A stretch of 64,000 nucleotides of DNA, taken from assembly GCF_030730875.1 (NCBI RefSeq), contig NZ_JAVAMA010000001.1:248001-312000 (forward strand), given 5' to 3'. This DNA is from Sphingomonas sp. DG1-23 (lineage in GTDB: Bacteria; Pseudomonadota; Alphaproteobacteria; Sphingomonadales; Sphingomonadaceae). A model generated the notes under the pieces. That model had not been told where the DNA came from. It saw only the letters and a list, made by a program, of their open reading frames with translations, and ran no database searches. The translations under genes and the position numbers were made by a program. How positions within the stretch are numbered: position 1 is the first letter of the stretch; every line of letters starts with the position of its first letter. Positions 42,283-51,584 of the stretch are shown piece after piece.

Positions 42283-42403
42283 ATGGTGCCGCCAGCGAAG
42301 CGAGGCGGTCCAATGCCGAAGCGACCCGGCCCTGTCAACGCCTTGCGCGCAGACCGCGCGCCGCATAGCGTCGCCGGCATTCTTTCAGTTTCGCAGGAGC
42401 CTC

Positions 42404-44014
42404 ATGCGCACCGCCGCCGCCATTGCCGCCCTCACCCTTCTCGCTTCGCCGCTCGGCGCCCAATCGGTCGACCGCACCGAAGTGGGGCGTATCCTCGACG
42501 AAGGCTTCAACCGTTCCCAGGTGATGCTGACCGTCCAGCATCTCACCGATCATATCGGTCCGCGCCTGACCAATTCGCCCGGCATGCGCGCCGCCGAGGA
42601 CTGGACCGCGTCGAAATTCCGCGATTGGGGGCTCAGGAACGTCCATAAGGAAGGCTTCGATTTCGGCCGCGGCTGGTGGATCGAGCGGTCGAGCGCGCGC
42701 ATGGTCAGCCCGCGTCCGATCACCCTCACCGCGATTCCGATCGCATGGACTCCGGCGACCCCGGGCAAGATCAGCGCGCCGGTGATCGTCGCGCCGATCA
42801 GCGAGGAGCGCCATTTCGAGCGCTATCGCGGCAAGCTCGCCGGCAAGATCGTGATGGTCACGCTTCCCAATGACGGCTCCGAGCCGGGCGATCCGGCATT
42901 CCGGCGCTATAGCGGCGACGAGCTGACCAAGCTCGACGTCTATGATCAGCCCAAATATGATCCCGAGGCGAGCGACCGCCGGATGAAGCGGCTCGATTAT
43001 ACCGCGAAGCTCGATGCCTTTCTGAAGGCCGAAGGCGCGGTCGCTTATGCGGTGATGTCGCCCCGCGACGGCAAACTGGTCCATGGCGCCGGCTATCTGT
43101 TCGGCGCCGGCGAGACCCAGCAGGTCCCCGGCGTCGAGATCGCCGCCGAGGATTATCGCCGCCTCGCACGCCTCGCCAAACAAGGACCCGCGGTGGTCGA
43201 GCTCGAGAACGTCGTCCATTTCGTCGACACCGACACCAAGGCGTATAACATCATCGCCGACATCCCCGGCAGCGACGCTTCGGGCGCCTATGTCATGGCC
43301 GGCGCGCATCTCGATTCGTGGGTCGCAGGCGACGGCGCGGTCGACAACGGCGCCGGTGTCGCGATGGTGATGGAAGCCGCGCGCATCCTCCAGGCGATGG
43401 GGGTCAAGCCGAAGCGGACGATCCGTTTCGCACTCTGGTCGGGCGAGGAACAGGGCCTGCTCGGCTCGATGGCCTATGTCGAGCAGCATATCGCGACTCG
43501 CCAGCGCAAGCCCGGCGCGCCCGAGACGGGGCTCGCGCGCTTCTATGGCTGGGCCAATCGCTGGCCGATCACCCGCCAGCCCGGCCATGACAAGCTCGCC
43601 GCCTATTTCAATCTCGACAACGGATCGGGCAAGATCCGCGGGATCTATGCCGAAGGAAATGCCGCCGCGGTGCCGATCTTCCGCGACTGGTTCGCGCCGT
43701 TCGGTTCGATGGGAGCGAACACCGTGGCGATTCGCGGCACCGGCGGCACCGATCACGTCTTCTTCTCGGCGGTCGGCATCCCGGCCTTCCAGTTCGTCCA
43801 GGACCCGCTCGATTATGGCAGCCGCCTGCACCACACCAGCATCGACACCTTCGATCACATCAAGCCCGCGGACATGCGCCAGGGCGCAGTGATCCTCGCG
43901 AGCTTCCTGCTCAACGCCGCCAACGCCGACAAAGCCTTGCCGCGCAAGCCCTTCCCCACCGAACCGAACGTGACCGATCCGTTCGCCTACCCCAATCCGG
44001 ATGATCTCGACTGA
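42404..44014 (+). CDS. Secreted M28 family zinc aminopeptidase
   Basis: A 536-residue exported peptidase. Signal peptide AAAIAALTLLASPLGAQ. A protease-associated domain (VMVTLPNDGSEPGDP) is inserted before the catalytic domain. The two-zinc ligands of M28 are visible: His in MAGAHLDSW, Asp in VDNGAGVAM, Glu pair in WSGEEQGLLGS, Asp in FNLDNGSGKI, and His in RLHHTSIDTFDH. GGAG lies 6 nt before the ATG at 42404. The stop overlaps the start of rlmB by one base (TGATG). The specificity is probably for free N-termini of peptides in the periplasm. Confidence 0.88.
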   Translation: MRTAAAIAALTLLASPLGAQSVDRTEVGRILDEGFNRSQVMLTVQHLTDHIGPRLTNSPGMRAAEDWTASKFRDWGLRNVHKEGFDFGRGWWIERSSARMVSPRPITLTAIPIAWTPATPGKISAPVIVAPISEERHFERYRGKLAGKIVMVTLPNDGSEPGDPAFRRYSGDELTKLDVYDQPKYDPEASDRRMKRLDYTAKLDAFLKAEGAVAYAVMSPRDGKLVHGAGYLFGAGETQQVPGVEIAAEDYRRLARLAKQGPAVVELENVVHFVDTDTKAYNIIADIPGSDASGAYVMAGAHLDSWVAGDGAVDNGAGVAMVMEAARILQAMGVKPKRTIRFALWSGEEQGLLGSMAYVEQHIATRQRKPGAPETGLARFYGWANRWPITRQPGHDKLAAYFNLDNGSGKIRGIYAEGNAAAVPIFRDWFAPFGSMGANTVAIRGTGGTDHVFFSAVGIPAFQFVQDPLDYGSRLHHTSIDTFDHIKPADMRQGAVILASFLLNAANADKALPRKPFPTEPNVTDPFAYPNPDDLD

Positions 44015-44760
44015 TGGCACGCAAAGGACATCGCCCGAGCAAGGCGCCCGCATCGCGCCCGCGTTTCTATGGTCGCCACGCGGTGCTGGCAGCGCTCGCC
44101 AATCCCGAACGCACGGTCCGGAAAATCTGGGGCACGCGCGAAGCGTTGGCCGGGATCGATATCCCGCCGGCGATTCCGATCACCTTTGCCGATGCCGCCG
44201 ATCTCGGCCGGCTGGTGCCGGGGGACGCGCCGCATCAGGGCCTCGTCGCCGAAGTCGATCCGCTCGAGGAAATCTGGCTCGGCGACCTGCTCGCCCAGGG
44301 CAAAGGCGATCAGCGGCCGCTGGTGGTGCTCGATCAGGTCACCGATCCGCACAATGTCGGCGCGGTCCTGCGCTCGGCGGCGGCGTTCGACGCGCTCGGG
44401 ATCGTCACCCAGGATCGCCACGCGCCGCCCGAATCGGGCGCGCTCGCCCGGGCCGCCTCGGGCACGCTCGAGACCGTGCCGTGGGTGCGGGTGGTCAATC
44501 TCGCCCGCGCGCTCGAGGAGATCGCCGAGGCTGGTTTCTGGCGCGTCGGCCTCACCGGCCATGCCGAAGGGACCCTGGCGCAGGTGATGGGCCAGGGCCG
44601 GATCGCGCTCGTGCTCGGCGCCGAGGGCGAGGGCATGCGCCAGAACACCGAGGCGCATTGCGACCAGCTCGCGAGGCTGCCGATCTCGGACAAGGTCGAG
44701 AGCCTGAACGTGTCGAACGCCGCCGCGGTCGCGCTCTACGCGATCGCGGCGCGGGGGTGA
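44014..44760 (+). CDS. rlmB: 23S rRNA (guanosine-2'-O)-methyltransferase RlmB
   Basis: SPOUT-family enzyme that methylates the 2'-O of a guanosine in domain V of 23S rRNA. The N-terminal substrate-binding domain begins RPRFYGRHAVLAALANPERT. Motif 1 is VLDQVTDPHNVGAVLRSAAA, motif 2 VLGAEGEGMR, motif 3 LPISDKVESLNVSNAAAVAL, whose trefoil knot is diagnostic. 248 residues. The start codon shares a base with the previous gene's stop. TrmH-type relatives are possible but the N-terminal domain favours RlmB. Confidence 0.93.
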   Translation: MARKGHRPSKAPASRPRFYGRHAVLAALANPERTVRKIWGTREALAGIDIPPAIPITFADAADLGRLVPGDAPHQGLVAEVDPLEEIWLGDLLAQGKGDQRPLVVLDQVTDPHNVGAVLRSAAAFDALGIVTQDRHAPPESGALARAASGTLETVPWVRVVNLARALEEIAEAGFWRVGLTGHAEGTLAQVMGQGRIALVLGAEGEGMRQNTEAHCDQLARLPISDKVESLNVSNAAAVALYAIAARG

Positions 44761-45141
44761 CGCTCCAAATCCTCCCTCGCACAGCGAAAGAGGATGCAGC
44801 GGCTGCCCCCGGCGCTTGAAAAATAGGATCTGGTCTGCTCGCCTCGGGCGGTCGGCGTTACCGGCCGCTCTTTGACATTGTCGGATCAACCTGTCCGGAA
44901 AATCGGGACATGGCGCGCAGGTGACGCGCGGTTGACGCGTCGGCGTCGCGCGCCAGTCGCGTCAGCGTCGCGTGATCGGCGCGTCGGAGTGGCGCCAGCG
45001 TCGCGTGGCGGGCGCCAAATCGCGGGCGAGTCAACGACGCTCCGAATTTACGCTTTCGAAACAGCGGCTTGCCGGATTTCGCCGCGAACGGGAATTGATT
45101 TCGAGTCAAGCGCGGCGCGCATGACTCTCCCGGCGCCCCGC
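44761..45141. other. Non-coding stretch between rlmB and ferredoxin
   Basis: About 380 bases without a credible gene. Bases 44766-44790 are a half copy of the 991/36844 repeat family. The block 44940-45010 has two copies of CAGCGTCGCGTG (44963 and 44996), 33 bp apart, in an unusually CGCG-rich run. The convergent genes on both sides make this a termination zone. I see no strong hairpin with a T tract. Confidence 0.4.
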
Positions 45142-45459
45142 TCAGTCCTCGGCGGCGATCGTCACCTTGAGGCCGTCCAGCGCATTGGTGAACTGGATCT
45201 GGCACGACAGGCGCGAGCGCTCGTCACGGTCCGACGAACTGTCGAGCAAGTCATTCTCGTCCTCGCTCATCGGCGGCAGTTTGGCCGCAAATTCCGGATC
45301 GACATGGACGTGGCAGGTCGCGCAACTGCAGCAGCCGCCGCAAATCGCGAGCAATTCGTCGAAGCCGTTGTCGCGGATCACTTCCATCACGCTGAGGCCC
45401 GCATCGCCCATGACTTCGCGTTCTTCCCCTTCCCTGGTCACGACGATAAGCTTGGGCAT
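45142..45459 (-). CDS. Adrenodoxin-type [2Fe-2S] ferredoxin
   Basis: A 105-residue electron carrier with the Cys pattern of the adrenodoxin/putidaredoxin type: [15 protein letters not shown] holds three ligands (C-x5-C-x2-C) and RLSCQIQF the fourth. Start [16 protein letters not shown] is the typical first strand. Such ferredoxins serve cytochromes P450, iron-sulfur assembly or Rieske oxygenases; no partner is adjacent. It is divergent from a DNA glycosylase gene over 63 bp. GGAGG precedes its ATG. Confidence 0.93.
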   Translation of the reverse strand: MPKLIVVTREGEEREVMGDAGLSVMEVIRDNGFDELLAICGGCCSCATCHVHVDPEFAAKLPPMSEDENDLLDSSSDRDERSRLSCQIQFTNALDGLKVTIAAED

Positions 45460-45522
45460 GCAATCCTCCTTGGTCGGACCCGTCCATGCCGCCGAAGTCC
45501 CCTCGATTCAAGGATATCGGCC

Positions 45523-46146
45523 ATGGGCCTGAGCCAGGCGCAGCTGAAAGATGCGATCGACGCGCTCGTCGTCGCCGAGCCCGCCTTCGGCGTGGCGCTG
45601 ACCCGCGCCGGCTATCCGCCGCCGCGCATCCGCGACCGCGGCTACGAGACCCTGTTGCGCACGATCATCGGCCAGCAGGTCAGCGTCGCCGCGGCGCAAT
45701 CGATCTGGAACAAGCTGGCGGCGGCTTTGGGCGACCTCACCGATCCGGTGATCGTGGCAAATGCCTCGGACGAGACGCTGCGTGCCGTCGGCCTGTCGCG
45801 CCAGAAGGTGCTTTATGCGCGCAGTCTCGCCGATGAAGTGACCAGCGGCCGGCTGGATCTCGCCAATCTGCCCGCGGACGACGAGGAAGCGATCGCCGCG
45901 CTCACCCGGATCAAGGGCATCGGCCGCTGGTCCGCCGAAATCTATCTGCTCTTCGCCGAGGGACGCCCCGATATCTGGCCGGCGGGCGACCTTGCGGTGC
46001 AGATCGAGATCGGCCGGATCCTCGGCCATGCCGAGCGGCCGTCGGAGAAGATGCTGCGCGCATGGTCGCTGCCTTGGCGCCCGCACCGCGGTGCCGCGGC
46101 GATCTTCGCATGGCACCATTACAAGATCGACATGGATGTGATTTGA
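45523..46146 (+). CDS. AlkA-like DNA-3-methyladenine glycosylase
   Basis: A 207-residue base-excision-repair enzyme of the HhH-GPD superfamily. RIRDRGYETLLRTIIGQQVS and QSIWNKLAAALG mark the start of the domain; the helix-hairpin-helix is LTRIKGIGRWSAEIYLLF and the catalytic Asp is in WPAGDLAVQIE. It lacks the FeS cluster of EndoIII/MutY and the N-terminal domain of E. coli AlkA, so it is the short type. The ATG at 45523 follows AAGGAT. It removes alkylated purines such as 3-methyladenine. Confidence 0.9.
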   Translation: MGLSQAQLKDAIDALVVAEPAFGVALTRAGYPPPRIRDRGYETLLRTIIGQQVSVAAAQSIWNKLAAALGDLTDPVIVANASDETLRAVGLSRQKVLYARSLADEVTSGRLDLANLPADDEEAIAALTRIKGIGRWSAEIYLLFAEGRPDIWPAGDLAVQIEIGRILGHAERPSEKMLRAWSLPWRPHRGAAAIFAWHHYKIDMDVI

Positions 46147-46379
46147 CCCCCGCGCGCAAGGCTTATGCAAAGCAAATAGCCGAAATCAGCAGTACTGAGC
46201 TATTTGATGCAAATGTCTATTATCGCTCCAATATTCATAGATACTGAAGGCATGGCGTCTTGCCGGGGGCAAGATAGCGACAGCTGCTAGAATTCCTGCT
46301 ACAGTTCTTGAATCGCCGCAAAGTGGCCTGGCTTGCGGCGACTGAGAGATGCAATGCTCCCGCCAAGATCAGAGCAAGC

Positions 46380-47123
46380 ATGCAGTCTTCCGCCTCGCCT
46401 CTCGACTTCGTGGTTCGAAAGCTCGCCACCAGAGTCGCGCTCGACGAACGGGATCGCGCCGCCATTCTCAGCCTGCCGCATGTCGTCCGGACCTGCCCGC
46501 CCTCGAGCTACCTCGTCCGCGAGGGCGAATCGCCGCACAAATTCTGCGCGCTGATCCTGTCCGGTTTGGCGTTCCGGCAGAAAAGCACCGCGCAAGGTGC
46601 CCGCCAGATCGTCTCGCTGCACTTGCCCGGCGATTTCCTCGACCTCCAGAATCTGTTCCTCGAGATATCCGATCACAATGTGCAGGCGCTGACCGCGCTC
46701 GAGACGATCGGGATCGAACGCGATGCGTTGCGGCAGCTCACGCTGCACAACCCGGCGGTCGGCAAGGCGATGTGGACCGAAGCGCAGGTCGAGGCATCGA
46801 TCTATCGCGAATGGGTGACCAATGTCGGCCGCCGCGACGCGCGATCGCGCATCGCCCATGTACTCTGCGAATTTGCGCTGCGCATGAAGGCAGCCGGCCT
46901 GTGCGCCGGCACCCGGTTCGAGCTGCCGGTGACGCAGGAGCAGCTGGCCGACATGGCAGGGCTTACTCCGGTGCATGTGAACCGCACGCTGCGGTCGCTC
47001 GTGGAGGACGGGATCGTGCATCGCGACCGGCGCTTCATCGGCTTTTCGAACTGGAGCGAAATCCGCGCGCTCGCCGATTTCAATCCCTTGTATCTGCATC
47101 TCGACCAGATCGACCCGGCCTGA
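46380..47123 (+). CDS. Crp/Fnr-family transcriptional regulator
   Basis: A 247-residue regulator: cyclic-nucleotide-binding-like domain with SSYLVREGESPHKFCALILS and IVSLHLPGDFLDLQNLF, then a long connecting helix and a winged helix-turn-helix with ELPVTQEQLADMAGLTPVHV and NRTLRSLVEDGIV. There is no N-terminal Cys cluster, so it is not an oxygen-sensing Fnr. The 233-bp upstream region (46147-46379) is AT-rich and has no gene; it probably contains its promoter. It ends 11 bp before a convergent kinase gene. Confidence 0.92.
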   Translation: MQSSASPLDFVVRKLATRVALDERDRAAILSLPHVVRTCPPSSYLVREGESPHKFCALILSGLAFRQKSTAQGARQIVSLHLPGDFLDLQNLFLEISDHNVQALTALETIGIERDALRQLTLHNPAVGKAMWTEAQVEASIYREWVTNVGRRDARSRIAHVLCEFALRMKAAGLCAGTRFELPVTQEQLADMAGLTPVHVNRTLRSLVEDGIVHRDRRFIGFSNWSEIRALADFNPLYLHLDQIDPA

Positions 47124-47133
47124 GCGACGGCGC

Positions 47134-48027
47134 TCAGCTGCCGACGGCGCGCATCCCGGTCGCGAGCGCTCCCAACGGCCCCGCCATCGTCCCGAGCCCC
47201 GGCGGCCCCAGCCGCGCCTCCAGCGTGTCGGTATAGCCGGCGAGCGAACCATAGCCGCCGAGGCTGTCGGCCAGCCGGGCGCGCAGCCGCGGGAAGAGAT
47301 GCGCGCGCGCTGCGATCACCCCGCCGCCGATCGCGATCCGCTCGGGCGCGGCGACGGTGACGAGATTGTGGAGCAGCCCGCCCAGATCGTGGACGAACAG
47401 CTCCCATTGCGGCCCGTCCTGCGGCAATCGATCGCCGGGGCAGCCGAAACGCTCGGCCAACGCAGGGCCCGAGATCAGCCCTTCGACGCAATCGCCGTGG
47501 AAGCGGCACCAGCCGGCAAAATCGTCGCCGGGTGCGCGCGGCACGCGCATATGCCCCGCTTCGCCATGCGCCGCGCCCTGCACCGGCTGGCCGCCGGCGA
47601 TCAGCCCGACACCGACGCCGGTGCCGATGGTGATATAGGCATGCGTCGTCAGCCCTTGCGCCGCGCCCCAGCGGGCCTCGGCCAGCGCGGCACCGTTGAC
47701 GTCGGTCTGGAAGCCGATCGGCCTGCGATAGCGCCGCTCCAGCCTGCGGACGAGATCGGTGCCGGTCCAGCCGGGCTTGGTGGTGGCGGTGACTGCGCCG
47801 AAATCCGCTGCGGCGGGATCGAGCTGGAGCGGCCCGAAGCTGGCGACTCCGATTGCGTCGAACGTCCATGCGTCGAGCGCCGCCTCGATCGCAGTCAGCG
47901 TGGTCTCCGGATCGGTCGTCGGGACCGTCCGCTGCGCGCGTACGTCATCGGGGCCTGTTCCCAGCAATGCGATACATTTGGTGCCGCCAAGTTCGATCCC
48001 GGCGATCAACGGAGCAATCGAAGTCAT
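47134..48027 (-). CDS. ROK-family sugar kinase (fructokinase-like)
   Basis: A 297-residue cytoplasmic sugar kinase. ATP-binding IAGIELGGTKCIAL opens the protein; TDVNGAALAEARWG carries substrate contacts; GTGVGVGLIAGG is the second phosphate loop; the zinc motif is GEAGHMRVPRAPGD with GWCRFHGDCVEGL, as in fructokinases. The enzyme probably phosphorylates a free hexose after import. It lies 129 bp downstream of the BadF-type kinase gene on the same strand, but a hairpin terminator separates them, so it may have its own promoter. Confidence 0.85.
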   Translation of the reverse strand: MTSIAPLIAGIELGGTKCIALLGTGPDDVRAQRTVPTTDPETTLTAIEAALDAWTFDAIGVASFGPLQLDPAAADFGAVTATTKPGWTGTDLVRRLERRYRRPIGFQTDVNGAALAEARWGAAQGLTTHAYITIGTGVGVGLIAGGQPVQGAAHGEAGHMRVPRAPGDDFAGWCRFHGDCVEGLISGPALAERFGCPGDRLPQDGPQWELFVHDLGGLLHNLVTVAAPERIAIGGGVIAARAHLFPRLRARLADSLGGYGSLAGYTDTLEARLGPPGLGTMAGPLGALATGMRAVGS

Positions 48028-48072
48028 GATCCTCCCGGTAGCTCAGTCGATAGCCGGGGGAAAGCGACGACG

Positions 48073-48092
48073 AAAAAGGCCGTCCGGCGGCC
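48073..48092 (-). terminator. Terminator-like hairpin between two kinase genes
   Basis: On the minus strand GGCCG-CCGGA-CGGCC is followed by TTTTT. The stem is only 5 bp but all GC. It lies 65 bp after the BadF-type kinase stop. Confidence 0.45.
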
Positions 48093-48156
48093 GGCTCGCC
48101 GACGGTGCTGTCGGACGAATCCTGCGGATCAGCCTGAAGGCTGGGACGGGCTTGCT

Positions 48157-49098
48157 TCAGACGCCGGACATCGCCGACAGCCGACGCGCGTACAGGGCGG
48201 CGCCATAGCCGGGTGCGTGCCGGGGCTCCACCGTGACAAAGGCCTGGGTGGCGGCAAGCAAATCGAGGAACGTCTCGCGGACGAATCGCTGCTGCGAAAG
48301 CACGCCGCCGGACCAGGATATCGGAGCCGGCATGCCGTCGGGGAAACCAAGTCGGCTCCGGAGCGCGACCGCCAGCTCGAGCAATTCTCGCGCCGCGGCA
48401 GTCAGGATCGCGCGGGCGCCCGCATCGCCTTCGTCCGCTGCCTGCGAGACGAGGTTGGCGAGAGCGGCGATCTCCCCCCGCGGCATACCTTGCCCGCCCA
48501 TCAGGCGCTCGCACAATTCGAGATCGCTGCGCAGCGAGAAGGCCTCGACGATTCGATCGTAAAGCGGCCCCTTCGGCGCGCGACCATCGCTCATTCGCGA
48601 AAACAGCGTCAGCCCGCGGATTGCGATCCAGTGCGCCGAACCCTCGTCGCCGAACACCTCGCCCCAGCCGCCGGCCCGCGCGCCTACGCCTTGCCGCTCG
48701 CCATAGCCGATCGACCCGGTTCCGGCGACGATGTTGATTCCGTCCTCGCACCCGAGCGAGCCCGCCCAGCCGCAGATCATGTCGTTGCCGCACGCAAAGC
48801 GACCATGTCCCAGCACCTCGCCGCATGCCTCGCGTAGCCGCGGGTCGACCGCACTGTCCTCGCCATAAGCGGGCAGGCCGAAAAAGGCGTAGTCGATCCC
48901 GGCGGGCACAATCTCCAGCGCCTTGCACACCGTCTCGACGCCTTCCCGAAGCCGCCGCACGGCTTCTTCCACGCCAACCTCCAGATGATAGGTGGTGCCG
49001 GTCACCGTTCGGCCGGTGACCCTGCCTTCGCCGTCGATGCAGACGAATTCGGTCTTGGTGCCGCCACCGTCGACACCGAGGAAACAGGATGCGGTCAT
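48157..49098 (-). CDS. BadF/BadG-type amino-sugar kinase
   Basis: A 313-residue ATPase of the BadF/BadG/BcrA/BcrD fold, the family of N-acetylglucosamine kinases. ATP-binding FLGVDGGGTKTEFV lies at the start, NDMICGWAGSLG and IVAGTGSIGYG in the middle, GGWGEVFGDEGSAHWIA typical of GlcNAc-kinase-like members, and SWSGGVLSQQRFV near the end. Given the AgaS-like and KbaZ-like genes upstream, galactosamine or GalNAc is a more likely substrate than GlcNAc. Its ATG overlaps the stop of the SIS gene (ATGA). Confidence 0.85.
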   Translation of the reverse strand: MTASCFLGVDGGGTKTEFVCIDGEGRVTGRTVTGTTYHLEVGVEEAVRRLREGVETVCKALEIVPAGIDYAFFGLPAYGEDSAVDPRLREACGEVLGHGRFACGNDMICGWAGSLGCEDGINIVAGTGSIGYGERQGVGARAGGWGEVFGDEGSAHWIAIRGLTLFSRMSDGRAPKGPLYDRIVEAFSLRSDLELCERLMGGQGMPRGEIAALANLVSQAADEGDAGARAILTAAARELLELAVALRSRLGFPDGMPAPISWSGGVLSQQRFVRETFLDLLAATQAFVTVEPRHAPGYGAALYARRLSAMSGV

Positions 49099-50237
49099 GC
49101 GGACGCGGCGTGGATCCGCACGCCCTGGACGACCCGGTTGACGGTGCCGCTCGCATTGGGACGATCGGGCGTCAGGCCGAGTATCTGCGAGACGCGCAGA
49201 CCAAGCAGCTGACAGGGGACGATGAACGGGAAGAGGAGATCGGCATCGGCGGCCTGCGCCATGCCGTGAAGCGTGATCTCGGCGCCGTCGGAGGGCTGCG
49301 CCGAGAGGACGAGGACCTCGCCGCAGCGCCCGTCGCTGCGCAATTCCTCGACGATATCGAGATCGTACAGGCGCGTGAGCGGGTCATTGGCCACGAACAC
49401 CACGACCAGCGTCTCGGCATTGACGATCGTCTTGGGACCGTGCCGAAAACCGAGCGCGCTGTCGAAGCAGGTGACCACGGCGCCGTCGCTCAGTTCCATC
49501 ATCTTCAGTGCGGCCTCGCGCGCGAGACCCTTGAACACGCCGCTGCCCAGATAGGCCACGCGCTTGAAGCCGCTACGGGCAAGCCGTTCGACCAAGGGCG
49601 CGGCGCGCGAGATCACGTCGTCGACCGCCGCCGCGATCGTGGACACGCGTGCGTCGAGCACCTCGATTCCGCCGAGGATCGACAGCGCCGCCAGCATCAT
49701 CGCGCTGAAGCTCGAGGTCATCGCGAAGCCGCGATCGTGCGTCAGCTCCGGCAGCACGACGACATGCGTATTGGCATTGCCGCGCTGGGCCAGCGCGCCC
49801 TCTGCGTTGCAGGTCACGATCAGGTGAAACGCCGCGTCGACATGCGCATCCAGCAAATCCACCGCGGCGACGCTTTCCGGGCTTCCGCCCGAGCGGCCGA
49901 AGGACACGAGCAGTGTCGGTGTCTCGCGGCGCAGATGGAAAAGCGGGGCGCTGACGATGTCGGTCGTCGCCACTGCCTCGACCGGACGGCCGAGCAGCTG
50001 CGACAGCCATGGCGCGAGGCATTCGCCGACAAAGGCCGAAGTGCCCGCGCCGGTGAGTACGATGCGAAGATCGGACCGGGCCAGCAGCGGCGCGACGAAA
50101 CCGTGGATCTCCGCCTGCTGCGCGCGCAGCAGCGCCTGCGTCGCCCGCAGCGTTTCGGGTTGCTGCTCGATCTCCCGCTGCGTCCAGGGCACGGATTTCA
50201 GATCCTCGTTGTCCGTTACGAGAAGAGTGTCAGGCAT
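49095..50237 (-). CDS. agaS: AgaS-like SIS-domain sugar isomerase/deaminase
   Basis: A 380-residue protein with two SIS domains. The first contains LRIVLTGAGTSAFVGECLAP and LLVSFGRSGGSPESVAAVDL, the second KRVAYLGSGVFKGLAREAAL, KMMELSDGAVVTCFDSALGF and RHGPKTIVN. This plan matches AgaS, which converts galactosamine-6-phosphate to tagatose-6-phosphate plus ammonia. The ATG at 50237 starts 8 bp inside the end of the kbaZ-like gene; the stop overlaps the kinase start. The position between a GatZ/KbaZ homologue and an amino-sugar kinase strongly supports the aga pathway. Confidence 0.82.
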   Translation of the reverse strand: MPDTLLVTDNEDLKSVPWTQREIEQQPETLRATQALLRAQQAEIHGFVAPLLARSDLRIVLTGAGTSAFVGECLAPWLSQLLGRPVEAVATTDIVSAPLFHLRRETPTLLVSFGRSGGSPESVAAVDLLDAHVDAAFHLIVTCNAEGALAQRGNANTHVVVLPELTHDRGFAMTSSFSAMMLAALSILGGIEVLDARVSTIAAAVDDVISRAAPLVERLARSGFKRVAYLGSGVFKGLAREAALKMMELSDGAVVTCFDSALGFRHGPKTIVNAETLVVVFVANDPLTRLYDLDIVEELRSDGRCGEVLVLSAQPSDGAEITLHGMAQAADADLLFPFIVPCQLLGLRVSQILGLTPDRPNASGTVNRVVQGVRIHAASA

Positions 50238-51513
50238 GAGGATAGCAAGCTCCGTGATAGGCATCGAGCGCCGCGCCGATATGCGCGATGACAAGCTCGG
50301 CAGGATCGAGTGCGGCCTGGCCGGATCGCACCGCCGCATAGGCCAGCGGCAGATATTGGCTGACCAGTGCCAGCGGCGGCGCGGCTTCGCGCAAGTTGGC
50401 GAACAGCCGTTCCTGCGCGGCGGCGATTTCGGGATCGGGCCAATAGTAACGAACCCGGTCGGACAGGCTGTATTGCAGCTGCAGCGTCAGCGCGTCGCCG
50501 GCGGCGTGATAATATTTCTGCCAGTTTTTCGGTTCGGCCCGCATCCGGACGAGCGTGACGTCGCGAAGATTTGCTCGGCGCTCGGGCGCCACCGTCTCGC
50601 GCTCGATCGCATCGAGCGCCCAGAGCGCCTCGCGCAGCGCGAAGGTAACGCCAGGGCCGACCTTGAGGATCGCGAAATGATCGCGCACCAGCGCCGAGAG
50701 CGCGCCCGCGGTCTGATAATCGGTCGAATGCGCCTCGAACACGAGGTGGTCGACGGGTTTGATCGCCTGGCTGAGCGCGACGGCGCGGTCAGGGCGATAA
50801 TCGACCACCTTGTCGTGATCGAACTCGACGCCCGGCTGCACTACCGTCGCGATCACGCGCTCCCAGGCAGCGGCAAGGCCCAGATCGCGAAACAGGTCGC
50901 GATGCATGTCGACCGTCGCGATGGCCGCGTCGGGCGTGGTCACGGCGAGTTCCTCGAGATCCTCGGCCGCGCCCCCCGGCACCGGCACCTCGGTCCCGAT
51001 GACATAGACCGGCGCGTCGGCGGCAGGGCCGGCATAGGCCTTCTCGGCCGCAGCGCACAGCCGCGCCGCACGCTCGGCGATGGTCCGCTCGGGCAAGGGC
51101 ACGGGATCGTCGGCGCAGCTCATCGAACAATCGAGATGGATCTTGCGGAAGCCGGCGCGGACATAGTCCGCGACCATGATCTCGGCCTTGTCCATCGCCT
51201 GCGCGGCGGGAAGCGCGGTCCACGCATTGGGGCCGAGATGATCGCCGCCCAGCACCAGCCGATCGAGCGGAAAGCCCGTCCGCGTCGCGATCGTCTGCAC
51301 GAAGGTCCGGAAGTCGTCCGGGACCATGCCGGTATAGCCGCCGTCCTGATTGACCTGATTGGAGGTCGCCTCGATCAGCACCACCGGCTGCGCGGTCCGT
51401 AGCGCGTGGCGAAACGTCGCCTCGATGACCAGCGGATGCGCCGAACAGACCGAGGTCACCCCGATCGGCTCCCCCGTTTTGTGCCGCAGCACGATATCGC
51501 GAATCAATTCCAC
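50230..51513 (-). CDS. KbaZ/GatZ family protein (tagatose-bisphosphate aldolase non-catalytic subunit family)
   Basis: A 427-residue protein of COG4573: GVTSVCSAHPLVIEATFRHA, VLIEATSNQVNQDGGYTGM, LGGDHLGPNAWTALPAAQAM and KVGPGVTFALREALWALDAI are family landmarks. In E. coli KbaZ/GatZ stabilise the catalytic aldolase subunit KbaY/GatY; some pathway reconstructions instead assign the relative AgaZ to the tagatose-6-phosphate kinase step. No catalytic KbaY/GatY or PfkB gene is in the window, so either is possible. It overlaps the SIS gene by 8 bp and follows a TTTCG-box operator. Confidence 0.85.
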   Translation of the reverse strand: MELIRDIVLRHKTGEPIGVTSVCSAHPLVIEATFRHALRTAQPVVLIEATSNQVNQDGGYTGMVPDDFRTFVQTIATRTGFPLDRLVLGGDHLGPNAWTALPAAQAMDKAEIMVADYVRAGFRKIHLDCSMSCADDPVPLPERTIAERAARLCAAAEKAYAGPAADAPVYVIGTEVPVPGGAAEDLEELAVTTPDAAIATVDMHRDLFRDLGLAAAWERVIATVVQPGVEFDHDKVVDYRPDRAVALSQAIKPVDHLVFEAHSTDYQTAGALSALVRDHFAILKVGPGVTFALREALWALDAIERETVAPERRANLRDVTLVRMRAEPKNWQKYYHAAGDALTLQLQYSLSDRVRYYWPDPEIAAAQERLFANLREAAPPLALVSQYLPLAYAAVRSGQAALDPAELVIAHIGAALDAYHGACYPHA

Positions 51514-51553
51514 TTCGGCTCCTTTGCCCGATCGACATAATGCGATTCGACCC

Positions 51554-51584
51554 GAAACACAATAAAGCGAAATATAACGAAACT
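51554..51584 (-). promoter_or_regulatory. AgaR/DeoR-type operator before the kbaZ-agaS-kinase operon
   Basis: Minus-strand sequence GTTTCGTTATATTTCGCTTT continues to GTGTTTC: three TTTCG boxes in 31 bp, 41 bp before the KbaZ-like start. The pattern is like the multiple CTTTC/TTTCG boxes of AgaR operators. Confidence 0.5.

Noticed and set aside
44858..45205. 115-codon minus-strand frame overlapping the ferredoxin gene start region
   Set aside because: It is out of frame with the ferredoxin and runs through a CGCG-rich repetitive block; no start signal.
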